Source: Enterobacter sp. 10-1
GTDB taxonomy: Bacteria > Pseudomonadota > Gammaproteobacteria > Enterobacterales > Enterobacteriaceae
Reading direction: 5' to 3'
DNA length: 64,000 nucleotides
Assembly (NCBI GenBank): GCA_002270295.1
Contig: NISF01000011.1
Span: 1-64,000, forward strand
A program made the position numbers and the translations under genes. Shown here in pieces: positions 39,972-48,602 of the stretch. Position 1 is the first letter of the stretch, and the number at the start of each line of letters is the position of its first letter. The notes beneath the pieces were generated by a model, which was not told where the DNA came from, searched no databases, and was given only the letters and a program-made list of their open reading frames with translations.

Positions 39972-40277
39972 ATGGATGAGGAACGCGCTTCGCGCTTCAT
40001 GTTTCCTCAGACACTGACAGAGCAGACACGGCCCATCGGACTACCGATGGATGAGACAATAGCCCTGTTCGCACCGATGGGATGGGGCTTTTATACCGGT
40101 AAGTACGTTACCGGTCTGGTCATTGCCGTTCTGCTCTGGTTCTGTCTGAAGTATTTCAAAAAGGGGAGAGGGACCGACTGGCTGCTTAACGCCTGTTACT
40201 GGTACCTCCCGTCTTCACTCTTCAAAGGCATGTACAAAGTCATTCCCGATTCGTCATTCCGGCTGTGGCTGCGTTGA
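39972..40277 (+). CDS. traL: TraL, pilus assembly (VirB3-like)
   Basis: This 101-residue inner-membrane protein has one main hydrophobic segment (YVTGLVIAVLLWFCLKYF) and the TraL-type end (LLNACYWYLPSSLFKGMYKVIPDSSFRLWLR). It forms part of the inner-membrane assembly platform, like VirB3. F TraL has 91 residues. Confidence 0.93.
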   Translation: MDEERASRFMFPQTLTEQTRPIGLPMDETIALFAPMGWGFYTGKYVTGLVIAVLLWFCLKYFKKGRGTDWLLNACYWYLPSSLFKGMYKVIPDSSFRLWLR

Positions 40278-40295
40278 TGACCAGGAGGTATTCCC

Positions 40296-40865
40296 ATGGA
40301 CCTGAAGGCAAAGCGCCTGTCGGCCCGCTACACATCACTCATCTTTCTGCTGCTTCTGGTGTTCTTTGGTCTGAGTCTTGCCGGCAACCTGGTGGCCTGG
40401 TTGCGACTCGATGCGCTGATTAACAGCCGTGAAGAGACCTATATCCCGATGGGGTTTGATACCCCGTTCACACTGACGCGCAACCGGATGGATGCGAACT
40501 ATCTGGAGCAAACTGCCGAATCGCTGGTCTTCCTGCGCTACAACGTGTCGCCGGAATCGGTGAAAGCCAATCACAAAGCGCTGCTGCGCTTCTTTGATAA
40601 CGAAGAGCGTCCTGCCATGCAGGAAGTTTTGGCCAGCGAAGCGCAGCGCGTTATCGACAATAACGTCACCACGGCCTTTTACCTGTCCGGTTTCGACACC
40701 TACCCGGCTTCGGGGATCGTCGATATTCACGGAACGGTACAGCAGTGGATAGGCAATCGTAAGCAGCTGCCGGAAGACAAAATTATCCGGATGGCACTGC
40801 GCTATCACCGGGGTATTACCACCATTCAGGATTTCAGGGAGCAGGTGGATGAAAAGAAAAAATAA
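40296..40865 (+). CDS. traE: TraE (VirB5/VirB8-like)
   Basis: This 189-residue protein has one N-terminal membrane anchor (SLIFLLLLVFFGLSLAGNLVAWL) and a periplasmic NTF2-like domain (ETYIPMGFDTPFTLTRNRMDANYLEQTAESLVFLRYNVSPESV...). It functions as the VirB8-type scaffold. Ribosome site AGGAGGTATTCCC. Its end overlaps traK by 17 bases. Confidence 0.95.
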   Translation: MDLKAKRLSARYTSLIFLLLLVFFGLSLAGNLVAWLRLDALINSREETYIPMGFDTPFTLTRNRMDANYLEQTAESLVFLRYNVSPESVKANHKALLRFFDNEERPAMQEVLASEAQRVIDNNVTTAFYLSGFDTYPASGIVDIHGTVQQWIGNRKQLPEDKIIRMALRYHRGITTIQDFREQVDEKKK

Positions 40866-41625
40866 CAGGTATGGCAGGCACCGTCTGGCATTGCTGGTCA
40901 GTCTGCTCTGTCTGAGCGGCGCTGCGCTGGCAGAGCCGGTGGCGATGTTACCAGTAAAAATCCCCGTTTCGCCGGACAGCCAGGTCCGGGTTGCGCTCAG
41001 CAATACCAACCCGAATCTGCTGGTTGTGCCCGGCGATAAGATTATCGCCGTGGACAGTGCGCAGGGGATGTTTCTTAATGACAACAAGGCGCTGGGGCAG
41101 GCTAACGGCGGTGTGCAGCTGATGACCGCCCAGACTACCCCGTTCACCTTCTATGTCCGCACGGAAGGAGGGCTGACCGTTTCTGTTATTGGTGTCCCGC
41201 AGAAACGGGATGGCCGGGTGCTGCAGTTTATCTCCAGCCGTCCGGTACAGCATGATGATGCGCGGCGCTGGGAGCAGTCGCAGCCGTATGTGCGCACCCT
41301 GATCTCTGTTCAGCAGGCAGTACTGAGCGGCGGCGTACCGAAAGGGTTTACTGAAGCTCCTGTCGTGGCGGTACCGACATTTTCCCTGCCGGGCTGGTTG
41401 TCGGTGACGCCTCAACAAATGTGGAGTGGTGGTGGGCTTCGGCTCTATCGCCTGACGGTGCGTAATCGTGGTGCCAGTGTGCTGGCTATACCAGAACGAC
41501 TGTTTCAGGCACCTGGCGTACGTGCAGTGATGGTGTTTCCGTTCAGTACCACGCTGATGCCCGGTACCGATACGCAAGTGTGGGTCACGGTCAGCAACGA
41601 CGGGGAGGGGCAGGCTAATGGCTAA
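40849..41625 (+). CDS. traK: TraK, secretin-like (VirB9-like)
   Basis: This 258-residue protein starts MKRKNNRYGRHRLALLVSLLCLSGAALA (signal peptide), then AEPVAMLPVKIPVSPDSQVRVALSNTNPNLLVVPGDKI. It is part of the outer-membrane core with TraB and TraV. F TraK has 242 residues. It overlaps traE upstream and traB downstream (eight bases), as in F. Confidence 0.95.
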   Translation: MKRKNNRYGRHRLALLVSLLCLSGAALAEPVAMLPVKIPVSPDSQVRVALSNTNPNLLVVPGDKIIAVDSAQGMFLNDNKALGQANGGVQLMTAQTTPFTFYVRTEGGLTVSVIGVPQKRDGRVLQFISSRPVQHDDARRWEQSQPYVRTLISVQQAVLSGGVPKGFTEAPVVAVPTFSLPGWLSVTPQQMWSGGGLRLYRLTVRNRGASVLAIPERLFQAPGVRAVMVFPFSTTLMPGTDTQVWVTVSNDGEGQANG

Positions 41626-42976
41626 CATTAACGTGCTGACCCGTCGCAAGCAGATGGCGGTGCTGATCGCCGTGGCGCTGGGATTAAGCGCTATCGGCGG
41701 TGTCGCCTGGTATATCGGTGCACCATCAAAGGTGTCCCCCGGTAAGAGCCAGGCAAAAAAACCGGTACCGGATATGACCGGCGCGGTGACCTCCAGTACC
41801 TTCGGTAAAAAAGTCAGCGATACGGCGGTGGCTGACCTGCAGCATACCGCGAATCAAGCCGATAAAAAGCTGGCCAGCTTCGAGAATCAGCTCAATAAGC
41901 TCGCCAGTGAAAACAAAGCCTACCGGGACAAAATTCAGTCACAGGATGATGATATCAAACTGTTGCAGACGCAGATTGATGCCATGAACCAGGCGGGGGA
42001 AAGCGGCAGCGGTAATGCCACACCGGGTCCGGGAGTGCCAGCCGGCACCCTGCCTGTCGGTGGTGGTTCGGGGGCGGTACCTCCGCCGACCGCCTTTTAT
42101 CCCGGCGTTCCCGGCAATCAGACGACGGTGAATATCTCCCCACAGCTCAATCAGGGGCTGTCCACCATGAGTATCGATTACGGCGAAAAAAAGGATGATG
42201 CGCCAGCGCTGCCGTATATTCCGTCGGGGAGTTTTGCCGGGGCGACGGTGATTGAGGGGGCGGATGCCAACGCCTCAGTGACAGGGGAAAGCGCGTCATC
42301 ACCCATGCTGTTCCGCCTGACCGGTAAGATGATTTTGCCGAATGACGGGGAATACGACCTGCGGGGCTGCTTTGTCACGGCGGCGGCCTATGGCGATATT
42401 TCCAGCGAACGTGCCCTGCTGCGCACCGACCGTCTGTCCTGCCGCATCCATGGCCATGTTATCGACCAGCCCTTCAAGGGCCATGTTTCCTTTATGGGTA
42501 AAAATGGTATCCGGGCTGAGCCGGTTATCCGCAACGGCAAGATTATCGGCTACGCCTTTGCAGGCGGGGCCATCGATGCGATGGGCAGTGCTATCTCAAA
42601 TGTGGGTTCAACCAGTGTCGGTCTGGGGGCGGCGAATACCGTCAGCGGTGGCGATGTTGCCCGCGCCGGTCTCGGCGGCGGCACGTCTCAGGCAGGCAAA
42701 ACCCTTTCGGATTACTTCATCAAACGTGCCGAGCAATACCACCCGGTTATTCCTGTGGGGGCCCGCGTTCAGGTTTCAGTGGTCTTCCAGGAAGGATTCC
42801 AGCTGCAGTATGCCGACGTGAAGAAGGAGAAGAAGCCCACGGTATCTTCTCAGGAAAAAGCGACCGGCAACGGTATCACCATCACCAAAGAAGCGCTGCG
42901 TAACCTCAATCTCGGGGACTCCGTGGGTGCCATGAAGGACCAGATACAGGCAGGAATGCAGGAATCGATGCGATGA
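41618..42976 (+). CDS. traB: TraB, core channel protein (VirB10-like)
   Basis: This 452-residue protein has an inner-membrane helix (QMAVLIAVALGLSAIGGVAWYIG), a periplasmic coiled coil (about 60-125, LASFENQLNKLASENKAYRDKIQ), a proline/glycine-rich linker, and the C-terminal beta barrel domain that forms the outer-membrane pore (SSPMLFRLTGKMILPNDGEYDLRGCFVTAAAYGDISSERALLRTDRLSC). It spans the whole envelope. It overlaps the next gene by four bases. Confidence 0.96.
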   Translation: MANINVLTRRKQMAVLIAVALGLSAIGGVAWYIGAPSKVSPGKSQAKKPVPDMTGAVTSSTFGKKVSDTAVADLQHTANQADKKLASFENQLNKLASENKAYRDKIQSQDDDIKLLQTQIDAMNQAGESGSGNATPGPGVPAGTLPVGGGSGAVPPPTAFYPGVPGNQTTVNISPQLNQGLSTMSIDYGEKKDDAPALPYIPSGSFAGATVIEGADANASVTGESASSPMLFRLTGKMILPNDGEYDLRGCFVTAAAYGDISSERALLRTDRLSCRIHGHVIDQPFKGHVSFMGKNGIRAEPVIRNGKIIGYAFAGGAIDAMGSAISNVGSTSVGLGAANTVSGGDVARAGLGGGTSQAGKTLSDYFIKRAEQYHPVIPVGARVQVSVVFQEGFQLQYADVKKEKKPTVSSQEKATGNGITITKEALRNLNLGDSVGAMKDQIQAGMQESMR

Positions 42977-43353
42977 AAACGTTATGGACAGATATCAGAG
43001 AGGGATGGCGGGCGATGCAATATCACTACACTGGCCCCGGAGCTGCATTGCACTTAATAGCGCTGGCTGTCCGCTGCCTGCTGTGGTGGGTGATGGGCTG
43101 CATTCTCCTTTTTACGGTCTACGGCGGGTTACTGTTGTTTTATCTCGAACAGATGCCGGGACGGGTGGCATCAACGATCCCGGGTCTGCTGACGGTGGTT
43201 CATGAGGTGGTGGTTCTCTGGCAGTGGCAGTGCATCACGGTACTGAGCTCGGTCCTGCCGCTGTTCTGTTTGTGGGTGACGCTTGTTCATTTTATTTGGG
43301 TACGTCCCGCTAACGCTGACCGTACCCGCATTCCGTTCAACCCGCGTCGTTAA
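42973..43353 (+). CDS. inner-membrane protein at the traP position
   Basis: This 126-residue protein has two hydrophobic stretches (LWWVMGCILLFTVYGGLLLFYL, about 38-60; ITVLSSVLPLFCLWVTLVHFIWV, about 88-110). It starts inside the traB stop (ATGA), where F carries traP (196 residues). Sequence similarity to TraP is not clear to me. TraP is a dispensable protein that contacts TraB. The C-terminal arginine-rich tail is cytoplasmic. Confidence 0.65.
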   Translation: MKTLWTDIREGWRAMQYHYTGPGAALHLIALAVRCLLWWVMGCILLFTVYGGLLLFYLEQMPGRVASTIPGLLTVVHEVVVLWQWQCITVLSSVLPLFCLWVTLVHFIWVRPANADRTRIPFNPRR

Positions 43354-43379
43354 TTTTTCTTCCCCATTCAGGAGTTTGT

Positions 43380-43625
43380 ATGCGTAAACCACAACGCCAT
43401 CCTCTGGCTTTGTTGTCTTCCCCGGAGCTGGCGCAACACATTCTGGATAACTGCACGACGTTTATCACGCTGAGCCAGCCTGCTCACCCATTCCACCTGC
43501 CGGATGGGCCTCAACGAGACCATACGATAGTTGTCGGGCGTACCGGTGGCGGTAAAACAGACCTCTGTGCTCGCGTCATGAATGATGTGCTTCGCCGTCC
43601 CGGTGAGGGGCGCTCTGGTGAGTGA
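43380..43625 (+). CDS. trbD: TrbD-like small P-loop protein
   Basis: This 81-residue protein carries a complete Walker A motif (VVGRTGGGKTD, about 51-61) but is far too short to hold Walker B or a full NTPase fold. The start MRKPQRHPLALLSSPELAQHILDNCTTFITLSQPAHPFHLPDGPQRDHTIVVG matches the kind of TrbD protein found after traP on F-like plasmids. Dispensable in F. The function is unknown. It looks like the front of a TraD- or FtsK-type ATPase cut just after the P-loop. Confidence 0.7.
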   Translation: MRKPQRHPLALLSSPELAQHILDNCTTFITLSQPAHPFHLPDGPQRDHTIVVGRTGGGKTDLCARVMNDVLRRPGEGRSGE

Positions 43626-43700
43626 TAAGCGCCACCTCTTCGGCGCACTGGCGGCCATAAAAATCTTCACCCGCTGAATTTCTTTCTCTCAGGATAAATC

Positions 43701-44288
43701 ATGAATAAATTCATTATGCCTTTACTGGCAGGCGCTGGCCTGCTCTCCGGCTGTGCCGGAATGAACTCTGACTTTGACTGTAATACCGTGGCCCATGACC
43801 GCTGCATCACCATGGAGCAGGCTAACCAGCAGGCGGCAGGACGTACGTCGTCTTCCTCTGCGATGTCCGGCTTTGATGGTGATGCGGGAAAGACGGACGC
43901 GGCTGCTGAGACCCTGCCGCGCCTGGCACCGGTTCCGGTCTCACCTTCACCGCTGACCGGTATTCAGGCGGCCACCCGTGATGCGGGTACGCGATCAGTA
44001 AGAACGACGACGGGGAGCCTGCTGCTGCCCGCGTCGCGCCCGGTTCGTCCGGATGTGGGAGGCCCGGCAGTACCTTCCCACCGGCCGGCAGTCTCTCCAG
44101 TCTTGCCGACACCATCACCTGTCACTGAAGCCCGGCGCTATGCCGACACCGGGGTCAGTCAGCCTGTACGGGTCAATCCGACCACGGCACGACTGTGGAT
44201 TGCAGGCTGGATTGACCGGGATGATGTTATGCATCAACCGTCGGTAGTGTCTTTCGTGGTGAAGCCTGATCACTGGGCCGGGAGCTGA
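43701..44288 (+). CDS. traV: TraV outer-membrane lipoprotein (VirB7-like)
   Basis: This 195-residue protein has a lipobox (MNKFIMPLLAGAGLLSGCAGMNSDFDC, lipidated at Cys18). Two further cysteines follow (DFDCNTVAHDRC), then a proline-rich middle and the conserved end VWIAGWIDRDDVMHQPSVVSFVV type. It anchors the TraK-TraB core to the outer membrane. Its middle is longer than in F (171 residues). Confidence 0.93.
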   Translation: MNKFIMPLLAGAGLLSGCAGMNSDFDCNTVAHDRCITMEQANQQAAGRTSSSSAMSGFDGDAGKTDAAAETLPRLAPVPVSPSPLTGIQAATRDAGTRSVRTTTGSLLLPASRPVRPDVGGPAVPSHRPAVSPVLPTPSPVTEARRYADTGVSQPVRVNPTTARLWIAGWIDRDDVMHQPSVVSFVVKPDHWAGS

Positions 44289-44290
44289 AT

Positions 44291-46906
44291 ATGGCCCTGC
44301 ATGATGAACTGTTCCGTCGCCTGATGACCGACTGGCAGCGGAAGGATGGTGCCGCGAAGGCCGGAGAGGCGCTGGACGATATGGACTACCCTTCTCTGGT
44401 CAGCGTGCTGCCGTACCAGCATTACGATAAAGACAGCGGCCTGTTTGTAAACCAGAACACCATGGGTTTTATCCTCGAATGTACGCCGCTGATTGGGGCT
44501 AACGACGGTATCGTGGAGGCCCTGGACAACTTCCTGCGTAACAAACTCCCCCGCGAACAGCCGCTGAGTGTGCTCCTCCTCGGAAGCAAGTGTGTCAGCC
44601 ATCTGCTGGATAACGGTCTGTCGGATATGGCCTGGCAGGGGGAGCAGGCAACGCGCTTTGACCATATCACCCGCGCGTTCTATGAACACGGTGCCCTGTA
44701 CGGACTGCCCAACAACAAAGGCTTCCCGCTGTCACTGCGTAACTATCGCCTTTTTATCAGCTACGCCGAGCCGTTGCGTCGTGATGTTGATGAATTGTTC
44801 GCCTCGCTGGGGCAGACGCTGAGTATCGTGCAGCAGTCGCTGTTTGCCGCAAACCTGCACTCTGAGGTGCTGGATGACCGGGGCCTGGTCGGGCTGGTCC
44901 GTGAAATTGTGAATTTCCGCCATGATCGCATCACGCCGCCGTCTGATGAGGTGGACCCGTATGAAGAGCTGAATGCCCAGTGCGTCGCCCGATCCATCAA
45001 CCTGAAGGTGACGCCGGATTGTCTGCACCAGAGTCAGTCCTCTGCGGAAGGTGGTCGGGTGAAAACCCGCATCATGAGCTACATGCCGGAGAAGAACCCG
45101 GTGAAGTTTGCGCTGTGGCAGGGCGGGAACAACCTCAGTAATCTGCTGGACCCGACGTCGACGGTGCCGAGCCCCTTTGCTATCACGCTGACGACAGAAC
45201 TGGATGTTCAGGCGAAGAGTCAGAACGAAGCGGTACGAAAGTTCGCCACCAACGATAAGCGGGCAAACTCACCGTTCGGTAAGTGGGTGCCGGGGGTTAA
45301 AAAGGCCGCCCGTGAGTGGGATGGATTGCGCGAGCGACTGTCTACCGGGCAGTCGGCGCTGGCGCGCTACAGCCTGGGCGTCACGCTGTTCTGCGAGGAT
45401 GATAATGATAAGGCCCTGATGTGCGAACTGGCGCTACAAAACACCTTCCGCGCCAACGGCATTTCACTGTGTTCGCCCACTTTTATGCAGCTGCGTAACT
45501 GGCTGTCGCTGTTTCCGTTCATGATGCCGGAAGGGTTATGGAGCGATATGCGCCGCAGCGGTGCGACGCTCCGGGCAGAGTCGTTCAATGTCGCTAATCT
45601 GTTGCCGGTGGTGGCGGACAACCGTATCTGCCCGAAGGGCGTGCCCATTCCGTCGTACCGTAACCAGCTCTCGTATCTGGACCTGTTCGACAGCAAGTCA
45701 GGACTGGGTAATGACAACTATAACCTCGGGGTGTGTGGCACCTCCGGGGGCGGGAAGTCTTTCCTGATGCAGACCATCATCCGGCACATCCTCGACAGTG
45801 GAGGGCGGGCCTGGGTGTTCGATATGGGGGATTCGTACAAGGCCCTGTGCGCCAACGTCGGTGGGGTCTACGTCGATGCCACTGACCTCAAATTCAACCC
45901 CTTTGCCGGTATCGTCAATATTGTGGAATCGGCGGAGAGTATCCGCGACCTGCTGCTGGTCCTCTCCAGCCCGTCAGGCAAAGTCGATGATACCGCCAAG
46001 TCTATTCTGCTCAACGCGGTACAGGCGGTATGGGAGGGTAAAGCGCCTTCCGGACGGAAGGGGAATGCAGTGCTCATTGATGATGTATCCGACCTGCTGA
46101 ATGCCTGGACTGTCCTGCCGAAATATAAAGATGCCACCACGGTGCGCAACATGATGGAAGAGATGGTGGTGTCGCTGCACAAGTACACCACCGGCGGTAT
46201 CTACGGCGAATACTTCAACAGTCCGGAACCGGCGCTTGATGACAATGTCCGTTTCTGCGTGCTGGAGATGGGGCGACTCAAAAACAAACCTGACCTGCTG
46301 GCGGCCATCATGTTCTCGATGATGATTTATGTCGAGCAGCGGATGTTCCTGTCACCCCGTAGTGAGCGTAAGGCGGCCATCATCGATGAGGCCTGGAAGC
46401 TGCTGGCGAGCGAAAACGGCTTTATCGGTGACTTCATCGAGAACGGCTACCGCACCGCGCGTAAGTATGGCGGTGCTTATATCACCATCACCCAGGGGAT
46501 TGAAGACTTTGATGGCGACAAGGCCAGCATCGCGGCGAAGGCCGCCTGGTCCAACTCGTCGTTCAAAATCATCCTGCGTCAGAACCGGGAAGCCTTCCGC
46601 AAGTACAACCAGAAGAACGAGGGGCAGTTCAGCCCATCGGAGCAGACCATCATTGAGGGTTTCCCCTCGGCCAAAGATGCGCACTTCAGCGCCTTTATGC
46701 TGCGCGTGGCCGGACAGATCTCGTATCACCGTCTGATACTCGACCCGCTGAGTCGGGTGATGTTCTCGTCCGACGGCGATGATTTTGAGTTTCGTGAACA
46801 GTGCCTGAAGGAAGGAAAAACCGTCCATGAAGCGCTCTGGTTACTGGCCCGTAAAAAATACGCTAAGGAAATGGAGGTGCTGGAACAATGGCAGATACAG
46901 TCGTGA
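44291..46906 (+). CDS. traC: TraC ATPase (VirB4-like)
   Basis: This 871-residue cytoplasmic ATPase has Walker A in GVCGTSGGGKSFLMQ (about 481-495) and Walker B in KAAIIDEAWKLLAS (about 695-708). It powers pilus assembly. Length matches F TraC (875). It starts two bases after the traV stop and its end overlaps trbI by 19 bases. Confidence 0.97.
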   Translation: MALHDELFRRLMTDWQRKDGAAKAGEALDDMDYPSLVSVLPYQHYDKDSGLFVNQNTMGFILECTPLIGANDGIVEALDNFLRNKLPREQPLSVLLLGSKCVSHLLDNGLSDMAWQGEQATRFDHITRAFYEHGALYGLPNNKGFPLSLRNYRLFISYAEPLRRDVDELFASLGQTLSIVQQSLFAANLHSEVLDDRGLVGLVREIVNFRHDRITPPSDEVDPYEELNAQCVARSINLKVTPDCLHQSQSSAEGGRVKTRIMSYMPEKNPVKFALWQGGNNLSNLLDPTSTVPSPFAITLTTELDVQAKSQNEAVRKFATNDKRANSPFGKWVPGVKKAAREWDGLRERLSTGQSALARYSLGVTLFCEDDNDKALMCELALQNTFRANGISLCSPTFMQLRNWLSLFPFMMPEGLWSDMRRSGATLRAESFNVANLLPVVADNRICPKGVPIPSYRNQLSYLDLFDSKSGLGNDNYNLGVCGTSGGGKSFLMQTIIRHILDSGGRAWVFDMGDSYKALCANVGGVYVDATDLKFNPFAGIVNIVESAESIRDLLLVLSSPSGKVDDTAKSILLNAVQAVWEGKAPSGRKGNAVLIDDVSDLLNAWTVLPKYKDATTVRNMMEEMVVSLHKYTTGGIYGEYFNSPEPALDDNVRFCVLEMGRLKNKPDLLAAIMFSMMIYVEQRMFLSPRSERKAAIIDEAWKLLASENGFIGDFIENGYRTARKYGGAYITITQGIEDFDGDKASIAAKAAWSNSSFKIILRQNREAFRKYNQKNEGQFSPSEQTIIEGFPSAKDAHFSAFMLRVAGQISYHRLILDPLSRVMFSSDGDDFEFREQCLKEGKTVHEALWLLARKKYAKEMEVLEQWQIQS

Positions 46907-47370
46907 ATCAACCGAAGTCCCCTGAATTACAACCGTCTGTGGACGTTACTCCGACAGACGGAACGCGTCATCACGTCGCTTCAGCATCATCCCATCAACG
47001 TCTCACTCGCCGTCGTCGGCGCTGTCTGGTACCGGTGGCCTGTGTCACCGCCTTTATTCTGGTCATGAATGCCGGCATCTCGATGTTGCTGGCGCAGTGG
47101 CAGCGGCCGGAGACAGTGAGCTTCGATATGACTGGTACGGTGAATAACTTTATGGCTCAGGTGGCCGGGCGTCATCTCAGCGACGGGGAGGTAAAAGCCA
47201 CCACCGCGCGTTTTAACATCGTCCTCAATGCCGCATTGACCGACTGGCAACGCCATCACGGCGCCATCATCCTGGTGGCACCGGCGGTGGTGAGCGGTGC
47301 CCGCGATATCACTGCAGATGTTCAGGCAGAGGTGGCGAACCGGATGGCAGAAGGAGACAGTCATGAGTGA
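46888..47370 (+). CDS. trbI: TrbI
   Basis: This 160-residue protein has one membrane segment (CLVPVACVTAFILVMNAGISMLLAQW, about 50-75) and a periplasmic domain (TVSFDMTGTVNNFMAQVAGRHLSDGEVKATTARFNIVLNAALTDWQRHHGAIILVAPAVVSGARDITADVQ). The periplasmic part matches F TrbI, which affects pilus retraction. The N-terminal 45 residues are longer than in F (128 residues) and proline/serine-rich. Confidence 0.9.
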   Translation: MADTVVNQPKSPELQPSVDVTPTDGTRHHVASASSHQRLTRRRRRCLVPVACVTAFILVMNAGISMLLAQWQRPETVSFDMTGTVNNFMAQVAGRHLSDGEVKATTARFNIVLNAALTDWQRHHGAIILVAPAVVSGARDITADVQAEVANRMAEGDSHE

Positions 47371-47578
47371 CGAAGTCGATGTGGCTCAGGACGTTGTTGA
47401 GCTGACGAACACCGTGGCGGTGCTGGCTATCCGCCATCAGTTGCAGGCAGCGGGGAGTGAATATTGCCAGTCATGCGGTGAAACCATCCCGGAGGCCCGT
47501 CGTCTGGCGGCACCCTGGGCGGACACCTGCACACCGTGCCAGAGCGTACTGGAGCACCGAAATAAGGTGGGGTACTGA
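47363..47578 (+). CDS. traR: TraR-like DksA/TraR zinc-finger protein
   Basis: This 71-residue protein (MSDEVDVAQDVVELTNTVAVLAIRHQLQAAGSEYCQSCGETIPEARRLAAPWADTCTPCQSVLEHRNKVGY) has the CxxC-x17-CxxC finger of the DksA/TraR family. The helix before it ends in acidic residues that reach the polymerase active site. TraR mimics DksA plus ppGpp. AAGGAG lies before the ATG at 47363, inside the trbI end. In F traR lies between traV and traC, so the place is different here. Confidence 0.88.
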   Translation: MSDEVDVAQDVVELTNTVAVLAIRHQLQAAGSEYCQSCGETIPEARRLAAPWADTCTPCQSVLEHRNKVGY

Positions 47579-48204
47579 TGCATAAACGATACCTGACTTT
47601 GTTGTTCCTGGTCTGTCCACTGGTCGGGCAGGCTAAAGATCTGGGAGCCTGGGGGGATGTCTGGCCGGTGCAGGAGCAGAGCTTTCTGGCGCTGATTCAG
47701 GATCGCCTGCAGGGGTTGCAGGATAACGGACAACTGGCAGAGCTGCAGCAACAGTTCCAGGAACGGGTGGTGGCGCATACGCTACGCCCGGCACCGGTGG
47801 AGGGGCTGGTCACCGACACGCAGACACATACGTCCTGGTATGACCCGACCTTTGTGGTTGGCCAAACGCTGGCCGATGCGCAGGGCCAGGTTTTTGCGCG
47901 TCAGGGCGATATTCTGAATCCGCTGGATACGCTGGCGCTGAATACCACCCTCTATTTTATCGATAGTGATGATGCGCGCCAGGTCGCCTGGATGAAGGCG
48001 CAAACCCCGCCCACGCCTGTGTACAAGGTCATTCTGGTCAACGGCAACATCAAAACGGCAGCAGATGCGCTGTCAGAGCGTATCTACTTCGACCAGCAAG
48101 GCGTACTGACGAAGAAACTGGGTATTCACTACATTCCTGCGATGGTCAGTCAGGACGGTAAGCGCCTGAAGATCACCTCTGTTCCCATAAAGGAGGCCCG
48201 GTAA
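47578..48204 (+). CDS. traW: TraW
   Basis: This 208-residue periplasmic protein has a signal peptide (MHKRYLTLLFLVCPLVGQA) followed by KDLGAWGDVWPVQEQSFLALIQDRL, the conserved TraW start. It works with TrbC and TraU in pilus extension. The start overlaps the traR stop by one base (TGATG). F TraW has 210 residues. Confidence 0.95.
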   Translation: MHKRYLTLLFLVCPLVGQAKDLGAWGDVWPVQEQSFLALIQDRLQGLQDNGQLAELQQQFQERVVAHTLRPAPVEGLVTDTQTHTSWYDPTFVVGQTLADAQGQVFARQGDILNPLDTLALNTTLYFIDSDDARQVAWMKAQTPPTPVYKVILVNGNIKTAADALSERIYFDQQGVLTKKLGIHYIPAMVSQDGKRLKITSVPIKEAR

Positions 48205-48602
48205 TGCTGTTCCCGCTTGTTATTACCCTGCTGTGTTTCACCGTCGGCGCGCTGCTGTTGGTGGTGATATTCCAGCGACGGGAATACCGTCGTCTGCAGA
48301 CGGATGCTGATGGGATCGTGATGCGCTATCTGGCGGTTGCTGAGCGGTTTGAGTCCCTGGTCCGTGAGCTGACGGAGCCTTACGGCGGGGTATTGTATGA
48401 TGTGATGGAGGTGGAGCAGCTTGCGGCCCGGATGAAGGCGTTGCCCGACAGTGAAATACGGGAGACCGCTGAGCGTATTCTTGGGCGCCTGAATGGACGA
48501 ATGCGCATGTTACTGAAGCAGGTGTCTGACCGCTATCGCCTGTCTGATGCCGATCGGCTGCGCTGGCTGAGTGAACCGGAATCCCCGGAGGCCGGCAAAT
48601 GA
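48204..48602 (+). CDS. small membrane-anchored coiled-coil protein between traW and traU
   Basis: This 132-residue protein has one N-terminal membrane helix (LFPLVITLLCFTVGALLLVVIFQ) and a cytoplasmic helical domain rich in Arg, Leu and Glu (RREYRRLQTDADGIVMRYLAVAERFESLVREL...). Starts and stops overlap the neighbouring tra genes by one and four bases, so it is a fixed member of the operon. F has no gene here. Unknown function. Confidence 0.75.
   Translation: MLFPLVITLLCFTVGALLLVVIFQRREYRRLQTDADGIVMRYLAVAERFESLVRELTEPYGGVLYDVMEVEQLAARMKALPDSEIRETAERILGRLNGRMRMLLKQVSDRYRLSDADRLRWLSEPESPEAGK

Noticed and set aside
40335..41147. 270-codon minus-strand frame over traE and traK
   Set aside because: It lies opposite two conserved tra genes and resembles no protein.
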